From the NCBI GenBank assembly GCA_011763485.2, contig JAANSK020216643.1, positions 1 through 24,299 on the forward strand: 24,299 nt of DNA, given 5' to 3'. Below the pieces are notes generated by a model that saw nothing but the letters and a program-made list of their open reading frames with translations, did not search any database and was not told the origin of the DNA. The stretch is from Isoetes engelmannii. Its lineage: Eukaryota; Streptophyta; Lycopodiopsida; Isoetales; Isoetaceae. This document shows, piece by piece, positions 1 to 18,598 of the stretch. Within the stretch, counting starts at the first letter, position 1. Every line of letters begins with the position of its first letter. The translations under genes were made by a program, and so were the position numbers.

Positions 1-574
1 TCCAGGGACTACCGGTTATCGACCAGTCTTGATCATATCTCCGACACGCGCCCCAAAAGGCTTTGCCCTACCACGGAAGCGGCATTGGCTAGAGGGACAT
101 TTAGAACATAAGGTTTATGATGGTCTAGCATGGTATTCGTATGGAGTACGTATAATAATGATGGTGGCATCATGGTTGTGGGGAGAATCTTGCAGTTGTT
201 TCTTTGCGGAAGGAACTCTCTTGATGTTTCTCTTTGCTGACTCTATTGGTGTCGCCGGATTTGCGCTTCCGCCTTCGCCAGATGCCGCCTTCTTGGTTCA
301 AAAGGGGTGGATTGCATAGCCAACCGCTATGGCAGAGGCTGATTCTCTTACTGATGTTTTAGATGGCTGCGTCCAGGCCCTTTGGCCCCTTTGTTATGCC
401 TTGCTTTTTGTTATAGGTATTAATAGGAAAAAAACGTCTGTGACATACCAAGCATGGTTTCTATATCATTCTGGCAGATCCATAATATTGACATTTGGAA
501 TCAGGAATTTTTTTTCTGACGCCTATTCCTTGCGAAGCATATTTTTTACTGTACGAAAGCTGTGACAGTCGAAA
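1..574. other. No gene assigned; repeat-derived left flank
   Basis: Several short reading frames are open here, but none shows a recognisable domain, and no splice-linked coding pattern is visible. Positions about 257-287 carry a diverged partial copy of the 69-bp unit that is duplicated at 784-921, so part of this stretch belongs to a local repeat family. Nothing else can be supported. Confidence 0.5.
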
Positions 575-694
575 GCATTTGGAAATTCATTCAAAGCATC
601 CCTGGGTTTCCAAGTTAACTTTATGGACCCAATTGCATTTGGAAATTCATTCAAAGCATCCTTGGGTTTCCAAGTTAACTTTATGGACCCAATT
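575..694. repeat. Tandem duplication, 60-bp unit, two copies
   Basis: Copy one is 575-634 and copy two is 635-694. They differ at one base (602 against 662), so the duplication is recent or kept homogeneous. Each unit starts GCATTTGGAAATTCATTC and ends with TATGGACCCAATT. The period is a multiple of three, so translated frames across it show a 20-residue duplication. I do not take that as evidence of coding, because no larger protein context exists. Confidence 0.95.
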
Positions 695-783
695 GAAGGG
701 TTTTTGTTATAATAAATCTGTGACTATTTCATCCAAATCTGTAGAGATTTGTGGATTTCTCATTCCAATTGCTAAGTTCCGCG

Positions 784-921
784 GATTTGCCCTTCTGCCT
801 TCGCCAGATACCACAGAGGCCTGGGTTTTGATTCAGGCACGAAATTGCTGCAGATTTGCCCTTCCGCCTTCGCCAGATACCGCAGAGGCCTGAGTTTTGA
901 TTCAGGCACGAAATCGCTGCA
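784..921. repeat. Tandem duplication, 69-bp unit, plus a dispersed partial copy
   Basis: Copy one is 784-852 and copy two is 853-921, with four mismatches over 69 bp. The unit contains CCGCCTTCGCCAGATACC and ends in GCTGCA. A shorter diverged copy of its first 30 bases lies at about 257-287. The unit is GC-richer than its surroundings. The family is not recognised. Confidence 0.9.
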
Positions 922-967
922 GCGGCCGAATAGAAGTTGCTATGTTTTCCAAATAGTGGTTGCACAG

Positions 968-1023
968 AGCTTGGGTGTCACAAAGCTTGGGTGTCTAATA
1001 CCTGATACCGTAAAGCTTGGGTT
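968..1023. repeat. Short direct repeats AGCTTGGGTGTC
   Basis: The 12-mer AGCTTGGGTGTC occurs at 968-979 and 984-995, and a related AGCTTGGGTTT lies at about 1013-1023. This is a minor irregular repeat cluster immediately after the 69-bp duplication. No function is inferred. Confidence 0.7.
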
Positions 1024-1081
1024 TTAAGGCCCTACAATGTCGGGTCAAATTGACCCATATTGACTTTCAAGGAGCAGGCAG

Positions 1082-1215
1082 GAAGTAAGTATGTATTAGA
1101 TAATTTTCATCCGGAGGGAATTCCGCCGGATAAATTTTCCAGCGGCGCCGCCGGGAAATTTTTCGGCGGAATTTCCGACGAATGAAAATTAACAAACGTA
1201 ATAAACTTTTACTTC
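1082..1215. mobile_element. Foldback / MITE-like palindromic element
   Basis: The sequence folds on itself around a centre near 1146/1147, at AGCGGC/GCCGCC. The core arms are 1101-1146 and 1147-1191, both containing AATTCCGCCG and starting or ending with TAATTTTCAT or its complement. The resemblance continues outward through GAAGTAAGTATGTATTA (1082-1098) and TAATAAACTTTTACTTC (1199-1215). Arms are imperfect. No coding capacity is present. A structure of this size with arms meeting at the centre is typical of foldback or MITE-type non-autonomous DNA elements. Superfamily and target-site duplication could not be established. Confidence 0.65.
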
Positions 1216-2140
1216 AAATTACGAACCTCAAAAATTTTTCCGAGAGAACGACTATGGCAGATTCCTCTGTTTTGGCATGATGAAATTTTGGCATGGATGA
1301 TGAACTTCTTTTGTGGATCGCCTTCTACGTATGAAATCACTCCTTGTGCTTCAAAGGGTTTACCGGATTTGGCCCCAAGGTTAGGGTTCTTGAGGATTTT
1401 TTTCTGCTCTGCAGCCTGCCAGAATAATTGCTCCGGCAGATGCATCTGCGGTTGTTTCGATCCTGTTTTGCAGCCAAAACCACAGTGCCCACATCGTTTC
1501 TAGGTATGTCTTCAACTCTGTTTTGAAAGCTTTCTTCAGAGATTCCGGTCTGGACTCCAAGCCGCTTGCATACCTTGACAATAGCCAAGCTTTATTCATC
1601 GCTCAGATACAGACCAGTTGAAGATATATCCCTACGATTTTGTTGGGAGCAAAGCTCGAGAAATACATAGAGTAGGCATAGCAAAGATATCATGGAGTTT
1701 GCTGTAAGAAAAATTGAAAGTTCTAGGGGAGCAGATGACTTCGGCTGCAGCAATATACACTGGAACACATAAGACATCTCGTAATGGAATGCCAAGAGGC
1801 ATTTTGTAAGCTTTGGCAGTGTAGGAGGAAGGATAAACTTGGCTATGTATATCTTGTTTTGCTCAGATGCAGATTGAAGCAGACCAGTTTATTGCAAATC
1901 TGCCTCCGACCGTAGATCCGAAAAGTAAAGTGATAGCGCCATTGGATGCCTTGGATCTGTATTCTCAAGAACAAGGGATAGAACAGGGGAAAATAGGGGT
2001 CGCAGGAACATGGGAAAAAAGGGGACGAGCAAAAAATTTCTGGTGGGGACCTAGCGGCACCGCGCCACATAACTTGGAACGTTTTTTGTCCTATAAAATT
2101 AACATATTTTTACAGTAATTTGAAGCAAACGTTTATTACG
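1197..2140. mobile_element. Region bounded by 26-bp inverted repeats, possible non-autonomous element
   Basis: Positions 1197-1222 and 2115-2140 are inverted copies of each other with two mismatches over 26 bp. The right copy reads GTAATTTGAAGCAAACGTTT and then ATTACG. The 918 bp between the two repeats show no protein domain and no convincing exons. The left repeat is also the right arm of the foldback at 1082-1215. The arrangement could be a single non-autonomous element with an internal duplication of one end, or two related insertions. The pairing is real; the element boundaries are inferred. Confidence 0.4.
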
Positions 2141-2193
2141 CTTTTGGAATATCCTCTAGTTGAAGTATGCTTTTGAAATATCCTCTAGTTGAT
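2141..2193. repeat. Two-copy 29-bp direct repeat beside the inverted end
   Basis: CTTTTGGAATATCCTCTAGTTGA begins at 2141 and recurs as CTTTTGAAATATCCTCTAGTTGA at 2170, with one mismatch over 23 bases. It sits directly against the outer edge of the inverted repeat at 2115-2140, so it may be part of the same insertion footprint or an old duplication at its edge. Confidence 0.8.
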
Positions 2194-2350
2194 GCCATCG
2201 TTTGACGGCCACAAAAAAAAAAAAACCATAGACACCCCAAACGATAAAGCACCCCAAATGAGTACGTAATACACATCGAGTAACCTCCGTAAATGGTTGC
2301 ACGATGGGGCACAGCCATTAGAACCCATTATATTGCACAGAGCAGTGTCA

Positions 2351-2378
2351 TGAGTTTATGATGCTTATCATAAACTCA
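2351..2378. repeat. Perfect 12-bp inverted repeat with 4-nt loop
   Basis: TGAGTTTATGAT (2351-2362), loop GCTT, then ATCATAAACTCA (2367-2378) form a perfect stem. It lies about 415 bp past the stop codon of the minus-strand demethylase gene. It could fold in a long 3' transcript or be a transposon relic. There is no U-tract or other sign of a specific RNA class. Confidence 0.75.
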
Positions 2379-2791
2379 AAAAATTACTGATAGGCCACGT
2401 TAAAAAAAAGGTTAAAAGACTCGAATTACCAGTGATTGCTAACTTTGGTATTATAATGCGACAATATCACAGATGGAAACCACTTTCTCTTTGTTATTCC
2501 CAAAAGATGAAAGCAACACGGCAGCAAAAATATTTAACAAAATGAGGCTCATCAAGCTTGTTGCTCAGGCTGGATTCCATCGACTATATATGCCACCAGC
2601 AACACAATCTTGCAGCATTCTGCTGTGAAAACTTTAATACATCTGTGAAGAACCTTTGAGACAATCTGGCATAAGAGCTCAGATGAAGGTCATATTTTAC
2701 ACGTGTGGACGATCCACATTTGTTGATGTTACAAGCAAGGCGGCAATTTATTGGTGGTGTGGAGAAAAGAATAAGAATGCACATATTCCTG
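2379..2791 (-). other. 3' flank / probable 3' UTR of the demethylase gene
   Basis: No gene is seen. By position this should contain the 3' UTR and polyadenylation site of the minus-strand gene ending at 2792. One AATAAA-type hexamer appears on the minus strand (TTTATT at 2747-2752), but it is only about 40 nt past the stop, so the true cleavage site is uncertain. Confidence 0.4.
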
Positions 2792-12604
<9,813 letters not shown>

Positions 12605-13125
12605 TCTGCCACTAGCAAAGCCAAACCCCTAACATGGTTCACATGACATCTCTAATCTACAATAAACACTCATACTTCCTATCAAAAATCAATGCTTGAA
12701 CAAAAACCTGGTTTTCACCCTGAATCTGGAGATCTGCAGCACTCCATGAAGTCCTATAGAGAGATGCCTTTTCTATATGTTGTTAGAGCTTTAAACTGCT
12801 ACAAAAGTTCCGAAAATGTGACTTCGGGAGACATGATCTCCGATTGGCCACAAAGGATACCTTATATTTGGACGGAGTGGCAAGATCAAGCCAAATTTTG
12901 GAGATGGGCCAGAGAAGATTAGCAACGGATGTTATGGTTGGGGCAATACACTAGGGAGGACGGAAAAGGCCCAAACGGAGATGACTGACGGCGATTGAAA
13001 GTGTCGTGGGCTCACACGCTTCGCCAAGGGCTCCGATGTTCTGGCGTGCGTGTACTCCAGAGGCAACGTACAGGGGCCGGCAATAGTGGCGGCTGTGTTT
13101 ACCTTAAATTAGGGTTATTTTTTTT
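12605..13125. promoter_or_regulatory. Upstream region of the demethylase gene
   Basis: This should hold the 5' UTR and core promoter of the minus-strand gene. The plus-strand frame at 12692-12922 is open for 76 codons but shows no domain and is not counted as a gene. I see no clear TATA box placed at a convincing distance. The far end abuts a MITE. Confidence 0.4.
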
Positions 13126-13324
13126 CGAACGCCGTAAATAACAACCATCGTCATGTTTGAGCCAAAAAAAATACACCCTTTTTTATTTAACCAATTTTTT
13201 GTGGCTTGATGTTGACGTGTTAAAGCCATATGGGAAAACTAGATAGCGTTTCCGTGGACACGTCGGATTTTCTTGGATTTAAGGCTGGCTCAAACACGAC
13301 GATGATTATTATTTACAGTGCTCG
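13126..13324. mobile_element. MITE, 199 bp, 38-bp terminal inverted repeats
   Basis: The left end 13126-13163 (CGAACGCCGTAAATAACAAC...) and the right end 13287-13324 are inverted copies with six mismatches over 38 bp; the inner 30 bp have three. Internally, GACGTGT and ACACGTC form a second inverted pair. There is no coding capacity, as expected for a miniature inverted-repeat element. TTATTT occurs on both sides (13115-13120 and 13325-13330), but the left copy is separated from the end by five T, so it is only a possible target-site duplication. Superfamily not assigned. Confidence 0.85.
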
Positions 13325-14136
13325 TTATTTGTTTCTACTGTTGTACCCCAGAACAACGATATGTGGCATCACGTTGTAGCAACATTACCTCTCTTTTATG
13401 TTTCTCAACACGTTTTTTTACACCACTTTTTTTCACCATCTATTGTGATGTAAACGTTGCATTCAAGCCACCCTTGCTGTTTGTACAACTCTTCTGCATC
13501 AAGTATCTCGCCACCACCATTGAAGACATTTTTGGCCAATCGAAACATTAGAATCTTTTATCTTGATTAAAATAGTCCAGTCATGTCACGATATTGAACA
13601 AAGGAACAGTCTTTTTTATTGGTTTCATTTATGTAATGATCATCCTTAGCTTAAGTATCTAAGAGTCTTGAACCTAGCTCCCAATGCAAAATAATCAAAT
13701 AGGAATTTATCCGATAGTACTAGCAATTTGCTTCTCTTATTAAGAGAAATGAAGACCGACATCAATACAAGGAAGACCCAAACAATTCATACACGACCAA
13801 CTACAACATAAACTATAGCTTGAAATACCTAGGGCAATCCTTACCCCTTGTAGGTTTTAAAAGAAGGAAAACATAAATATATAGCAATACAAAATACAAT
13901 GAATAAACTAATACAAAATACAACAAATATACTAATCTAGTGGGCTAATAGATTCACTTTAGCAAAACCACCCTTCTGAGCATGAACAACATGAACGTAT
14001 ATTGAACACAAAGTGCATGATAGATGCACCTTTGCAAAAAATACAAATGTAATTCAACGTCTAGTTGTTGAACTAGTTCCCCCACTCTCTCCTTGGACGA
14101 TAAAATTCAATTCAATTCATTTCAATTCTCTTCATT
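13325..14136. other. AT-rich intergenic stretch without a gene
   Basis: No supported coding exon or RNA gene. A frame at 13318-13551 is open for 77 codons but is cysteine/phenylalanine-rich, as expected from T-rich DNA, and matches nothing I recognise. A two-copy 24-bp AT-rich repeat lies at 13886-13933. Confidence 0.5.
13886..13933. repeat. 24-bp AT-rich tandem repeat, two copies
   Basis: The units 13886-13909 and 13910-13933 both begin AATACAAAATACAA and end in ACT, with a few differences between. Low-complexity DNA; no function is inferred. Confidence 0.7.
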
Positions 14137-14227
14137 AACCAGTTCTCTTCATGTAGCACTCATGTTAAGAGAACGTTTACATAACCAATTCTCTTCATGT
14201 AGCACTATGCCAAGAGAACATTTGCAT
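14137..14227. repeat. Tandem duplication, 45-46-bp unit
   Basis: Unit one is 14137-14182 and unit two 14183-14227. Both contain TTCTCTTCATGTAGCACT followed by AAGAGAAC and TTGCAT or TTACAT. One base of length difference and several mismatches suggest an older duplication than the 60-bp one at 575-694. Confidence 0.85.
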
Positions 14228-14865
14228 CTCTCTTATTATAGTCAAAACCATACTAGAGCAATTCCCTTTGATGATAACAAATTCATGTAGTCCTCTAGAT
14301 ATGCTAAGAGAACTAGGGGCAATGGATTTTCAAAGTCCCCATTACTAGACGGATGTTGGTCATACTCATCTTCTTTATTAAAAAGGAGTGGCTTTGGTTT
14401 GTGGGCCTGGAACGTCGCATGTGCAGACGCATGTGGTGTTCCCTTCCCCCTGCAGGACGCTGAGCCTAGCGGAGTCCGCATTTTTGTGGGAGAGGATGTT
14501 GTTTTTCAAATCAAGAGCTCCTGCTACGAAGCTACCCGGCGGCGATTTGCCCCCTTCATCATGCGAGTAGGTCTCAGAAGATTTTCCCTCAAATATCCTA
14601 GCCGAGTCCGACAGATTTTCCTTCAAATATCCCAGCTGAGTCAAAGATGGCTGCCCTCACGAAGCATTCTAACAGCTTATACATTCTTGGCCAAGATAGA
14701 TGTTTGACAAGAAGATCCAGCCAGAATAAGGTGATTTGCCCGTTTGCTCTAAGCTTTCTGATTTCTAGAAGTATTGGCCTCATTTTTTGTCTATATTTTC
14801 TTACAAGGTGTCGCAGTTTTGTTAGAAGGTGCTGCAAGTTCACGTTCTCTTTCAAGGCATAAACT
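14228..14865. other. Unassigned stretch with overlapping short frames on both strands
   Basis: Open frames exist on the plus strand (14399-14707, 14647-14862) and the minus strand (14598-14855, 14378-14644), but none has a recognisable domain. The 14598-14855 minus frame is Leu/Lys/Arg-rich and helix-like, so it may be a remnant of a coding sequence, but I cannot name it. Confidence 0.35.
14579..14646. repeat. Tandem duplication, 34-bp unit
   Basis: The units 14579-14612 and 14613-14646 both begin AGATTTTCC(C/T)TCAAATATC and contain GAGTC. There are several mismatches. On the minus strand it yields the repeated peptide DSA(R/G)IFEGKS in two frames, which probably reflects the DNA repeat rather than protein function. 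Confidence 0.8.
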
Positions 14866-15530
14866 ATGGAAGAAACAATCGGTAAGCAAATTGAATGGAT
14901 TTAATCTATAGATTCTTTAAACATACATACATTCCTTTATCAACTTATCCATTTTGACCTGGGGTTGGATGTTTGCAAGCTCCAGAGGCATTCTCTTCGT
15001 ATTTTAGATTGGTTTCATTTTTCAAGTACGCTGGCTTTAGACTTTAATCCCTTATGTTTTACTTTTTTGTCCATGCAGATTTGCTTCAAGAGGTCCGAGA
15101 TCTATTATTTTTATTCAAGACTCTAGGTCCATGTCCAGCTACAATGTGCATGACATTTCCCCCTCAACTTCGTTCTTTTTGCATATGCAAGGTATAAAGC
15201 TTACATCGTTCTATTTAGCAAATCATGGATATAGATCATGCATGCAATGTTCAAGTGAGAAATGCTTTAAGTTTGTGTTCCTCTAGATGTTCTTATTTAA
15301 AGTTTACTTAGAACAAAATAAAAATGTATCTGATTTGTGCTGGCGTAATTGAATATACATTCTGACATGAGCAGATCCATTTACTATACAACTATTCTAA
15401 ATCTGTTTTGTACTCATGTTTCCTTACAAATAATCTAAATTATGTGTGCATATACATATGCTCTTTTCTTCTTTCATTATTCTAAATCATGCATGCTTAT
15501 GTGCAGCAAGCTTGGAGGCGCTATTGCTAG
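14866..15530 (+). CDS. Weak candidate small spliced gene, unrecognised
   Basis: A 16-nt first exon (14866-14881, ATG GAA GAA ACA ATC G) ends at a strong GTAAGC donor. A second exon, 15079-15191, follows a T-rich CATGCAG acceptor and stays open in phase for 43 codons in total, starting METIDLLQ-like (MEETIDLLQEV) and containing KTLGPCP. A third segment starts at 15507 after GTGCAG; read in phase it stops within eight codons. A reading one base off (SLEALLLDLQKSL then stop) looks more protein-like but does not match the phase. It could be a decayed or partly modelled gene, or chance. The product is not recognised. Confidence 0.22.
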
Positions 15531-16434
15531 ATTTGCAAAAGTCCTTAATTGAGGATGTCTAACCTGACGAAAGAAGAATCCCTGCTACAACAGAGGTGAG
15601 TAAAGCTTCCTCTCCATATGTTTATTGTTTCTAGGATTGCATGACTCTTTTCATTTGCAACATAAATTTAATGAAACCTATCATAAGTGTGTTATAGTTA
15701 TTTGCACTGTCTCACTCTGTCTTGCACATGAAATGCAGATGATCACACAACAAATTGTATCCATCATATCTCCTGTCTTCTTCAACACATTTCAGATTTT
15801 GTATACATAAGTTTACACCAGCTTCATTAGCAAATTCTGCAGTTTATTGATTTGTCTTCTCTTGAATGCATACCAAGGCTCATTGAACTTGGAATACTTA
15901 GTTTTAGAGAAAATCGGACACATAGAGGTCATTGACAAACAAACGGTGTGAGAATATCATTATCAGGATAGACTCCCAGCATTTTCTATAGACATTGGCG
16001 CTCATGTTGGCGCTGAGGCTGGCGCCTCGAAATGGGAGCCAGGCTGATGGATGAGGCAGATCTCGGGTCTGCTATTCTCCAGGGCATGTGCTTCAGTATC
16101 GAGGGCATGTCACCGTACTCTGCTCTAATCATACTCTCTTGGATTCGTTCTGCATCTACGAATAGGAACACTGTAGCATTTTTTAGATTTAGGAAAAATC
16201 ACAACAGGGACCTTTTCGCAGTAGCATCATTCTCTGTAACATGCAGAGAATTAGTCAGATCTATCAACTCAACCGGCTTCTTGGAAATTATCTTGAGAAA
16301 TCACAATTTTCTTGATCGTCTTGTGCTTCTTGAAGGGGATCCTGAACTTATCTGACTCTCCTGCCGAGTCTTTAATATAAGAACTTGCCAAGAACTTAGC
16401 TTCAGCTCCGGCCTTCACCTTCTTATTCTTCAAG
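15531..16434. other. Intergenic stretch, no supported gene
   Basis: A plus-strand frame at 16032-16355 and a Lys-rich minus-strand frame at 16269-16478 are open, but they lack domains and conflict with each other. Positions 15990-16025 contain repeated GGCGCT/TGGCGC words. The left boundary of the LINE-associated DNA may lie somewhere here, but I cannot place it. Confidence 0.4.
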
Positions 16435-17286
16435 ATGAGATCTAAGCAAACAACAGGGAAAGGAAAAACTACATGCAAAAGGGCCCAGCAGGAAAACTCC
16501 CAAGAATACAGGGATTGGAAGCTTATTCTTGATCTTGAAGAGAAAAATGATCAAGGATGGAAAAAGATGCGAGATTTAACCGTGCCTTTCGACATCATAA
16601 GAGATCAGCAAAAGGCTTGTATCGAGTGCATGGGCATCAAGCAAGAAGGTCAAATTCTCGCCTGCCAACAGGAGATCATTCGGCTCGAGAGACAGTATGC
16701 TGAGGGGTTTGCCAGTGATCGGGACCTAGTTTGGAATATGATCCAGAAATTACAGGAGTTGGATCTGCTTCTTTACCAACTGATCAAAATCAAAACAGAC
16801 CATTCTAAAGATGATTGTTGCAGCTTAAAGAACATGGCTTTCAAGAAATCTATGGTAGAGCTCATCCAAAAGACCAAAGATCTTGCTGAAGAACTCGAAC
16901 TCTAGGGGTGGAAAACAAAAGCCTCATTCAGACTTGTTCGAGTGTGGGAAAATGCTGATGATCACAGAATCATTGAAATAAAAAACAGGTTCAAAAGCAC
17001 CCCGTCTCTGACTGCTGCTACTGAATTCAAAAATATCAAAGTCGGGCATGAAGTTGTAATGGAAAGATTGATCCCTACCAAGGCATATATCATCACTGAT
17101 TCCAATGGATACTTTAACCCAAAGGAGGCAGCAACATGTCCCTGTCCGAACTGCATCAAAGTAGTTGAAGCAGACCTGGACAAAGACCCTACCAGAATCT
17201 CAGACAGAAGAATTCGGTCCAAAGTCCCACTCCTTGGCAAACATGACAAGACTAATAGTATGGTTTCTTTCAAGAATGCTCTATGA
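16435..17286 (+). CDS. Unrecognised coiled-coil plus Cys-motif reading frame, one in-frame stop
   Basis: Two parts share one frame: 16435-16905 (156 residues) and 16942-17286 (114 residues), separated by a TAG at 16903-16905. The first part has a basic N-terminus (KQTTGKGKTTCKR) then a long charged, helix-rich stretch that looks like coiled coil. The second has a CPCPNC motif near its middle and a basic tail. I do not recognise either. It lies directly upstream of LINE ORF1, so it may be the 5' region of the LINE, part of a second element, or a captured host gene fragment. A single stop over 280 codons suggests relatively recent coding constraint. Either two genes or one interrupted one are possible. 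Confidence 0.4.
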
Positions 17287-17309
17287 ATATTTTTTTAGTT
17301 AATGAAAGG

Positions 17310-18598
17310 ATGTCTAACTGTTCATCTGAAAGTACTAATGCTTGTTTTGAGAAAAATGATAAAAATAGTAGACTTGTTTGCTATAAAGGATGACTCAGCT
17401 GTGGCCAAATACAGTGCCATGGGAGTTCTGATCCATTTTCCCCTAACCTGTCCTCCTCTTTTGGATGTTAAGAATTGGCTCAATAAAGCAATCAACATAC
17501 CAATTCTTTCTATTCTCAAAATGGACAGCAGGACCTTCCAGATCCTTTGCAGGGATGTGCAGCATAGGAACATCATGCTGACCAGGAAAATATCTAATGT
17601 GGCCAATCATAATACCTACATTATGAAATGGCATCCCCTCTTCATCCTGGTAACTTTAATGGAATAGCCACTTCCACTTGGATCACTTGTCCTAATTTGC
17701 CTCCTGTCTATTGGACCTATAGCCACCTTAAAGCTATTGGTCAGCAACTAGGGGAAGTCATCCAAATTTCCATTCCTCAAACTAACTTCCCCTCAATTTG
17801 CATCTTGAAAAAGGTGGACTCTGATTGGCAAAAAAGTCTCATCACCAGGATTGACCATGATCTCATCCTTGACCTCTCTATCAAGTACTCCAAAATTCCT
17901 ATTAAAGTCAAGGAAGTCAAAGATAAAGGTAAAACTCCCATGGTCATCCATGTTCAGTCCTCTACCCCTCCTCCTAAAGCAGTCTGGGTTAAAAAGGGTG
18001 TTATCATTAAGGAGGTGGCTGATAACAAGGTTGACAATAAGGAAGATGACAGCAAGAACAGACCAAGCAGCAGCAATTCTGGTTTGAACTCTCAGAAACA
18101 GACCTGTGGGAAAGATATTCAAGACAGAACTGATTTTGACCTGGTTCTGACCCCTGATGAGTCAACGAAGGAGATTCGGAATGTTACTCCTCTTAGCATC
18201 TACCCCTCAGCATGGAAGTGGCTGACAGAGGTATGGAAGAAGAGGAAGGTATGGATAATGTTTATGTTTTCAATGAAGATTTAGAAATTGATCCTCATAA
18301 CAGCATTATTGAATACATTGACAATGAGGATCATTTTTTCTGGGATTACTTTCAGCAAGAAGGGGATCCCTGTGAACTAAATGATGTTGTTGTGGGTCTC
18401 ATTGCATATGATGAATTTGCTGATGATAAGAACTTTGAGTCTTCTCACAAGAAAAAGAGATCTGGTAAGAAAGACAACCTTGAACCCTTCAGGAAAGTTC
18501 AAGGGTTCACAAAAGACCCTCTTTTATGGATATTAACCTCAAATGTCTCTCCTGGAACCTGCAAGGCATCAACTCGAATATTAAAAGGGACAGGTTAA
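17310..18598 (+). pseudogene. LINE ORF1, DUF4283-like, frameshifted
   Basis: The likely start is the ATG at 17310 (MSNCSSESTNACFEK). The frame changes near 17390, near 17640 and near 18205. Recognisable parts are MDSRTFQILCRDVQ, the segment around TSTWITCPNLPPVYW (17665-17720) and HLKAIGQQLGEV, which match the DUF4283 pattern of plant LINE ORF1 proteins (RNA-binding, nucleic-acid chaperone type). A basic Ser/Lys-rich linker and an acidic C-terminal region (about 18212-18520) follow. The last part overlaps the start of ORF2 in another frame. Confidence 0.7.

Noticed and set aside
47-60. CGCGCCCCAAAAGG shared with 24224-24237, as if the window were flanked by copies of one repeat
   Set aside because: A single 14-base match is about what chance gives in 24 kb, and the surrounding bases do not align.
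29-319. Open frame of 96 codons at the left edge
   Set aside because: No domain. Part of it is the repeat unit also found non-coding at 784-921.
12692-12922. Plus-strand 76-codon frame as a gene divergent from the demethylase
   Set aside because: No recognisable domain and no splice or transcript signal. It lies in the probable 5' region of the minus-strand gene.
14598-14855. Minus-strand Leu/Lys-rich frame as a gene
   Set aside because: Helix-like composition but no recognised family, and overlapping plus-strand frames are equally open. Evidence is insufficient.
16269-16478. Lys-rich minus-strand frame as a nucleic-acid-binding protein
   Set aside because: Short, no motif, and overlaps the start of a longer plus-strand frame.
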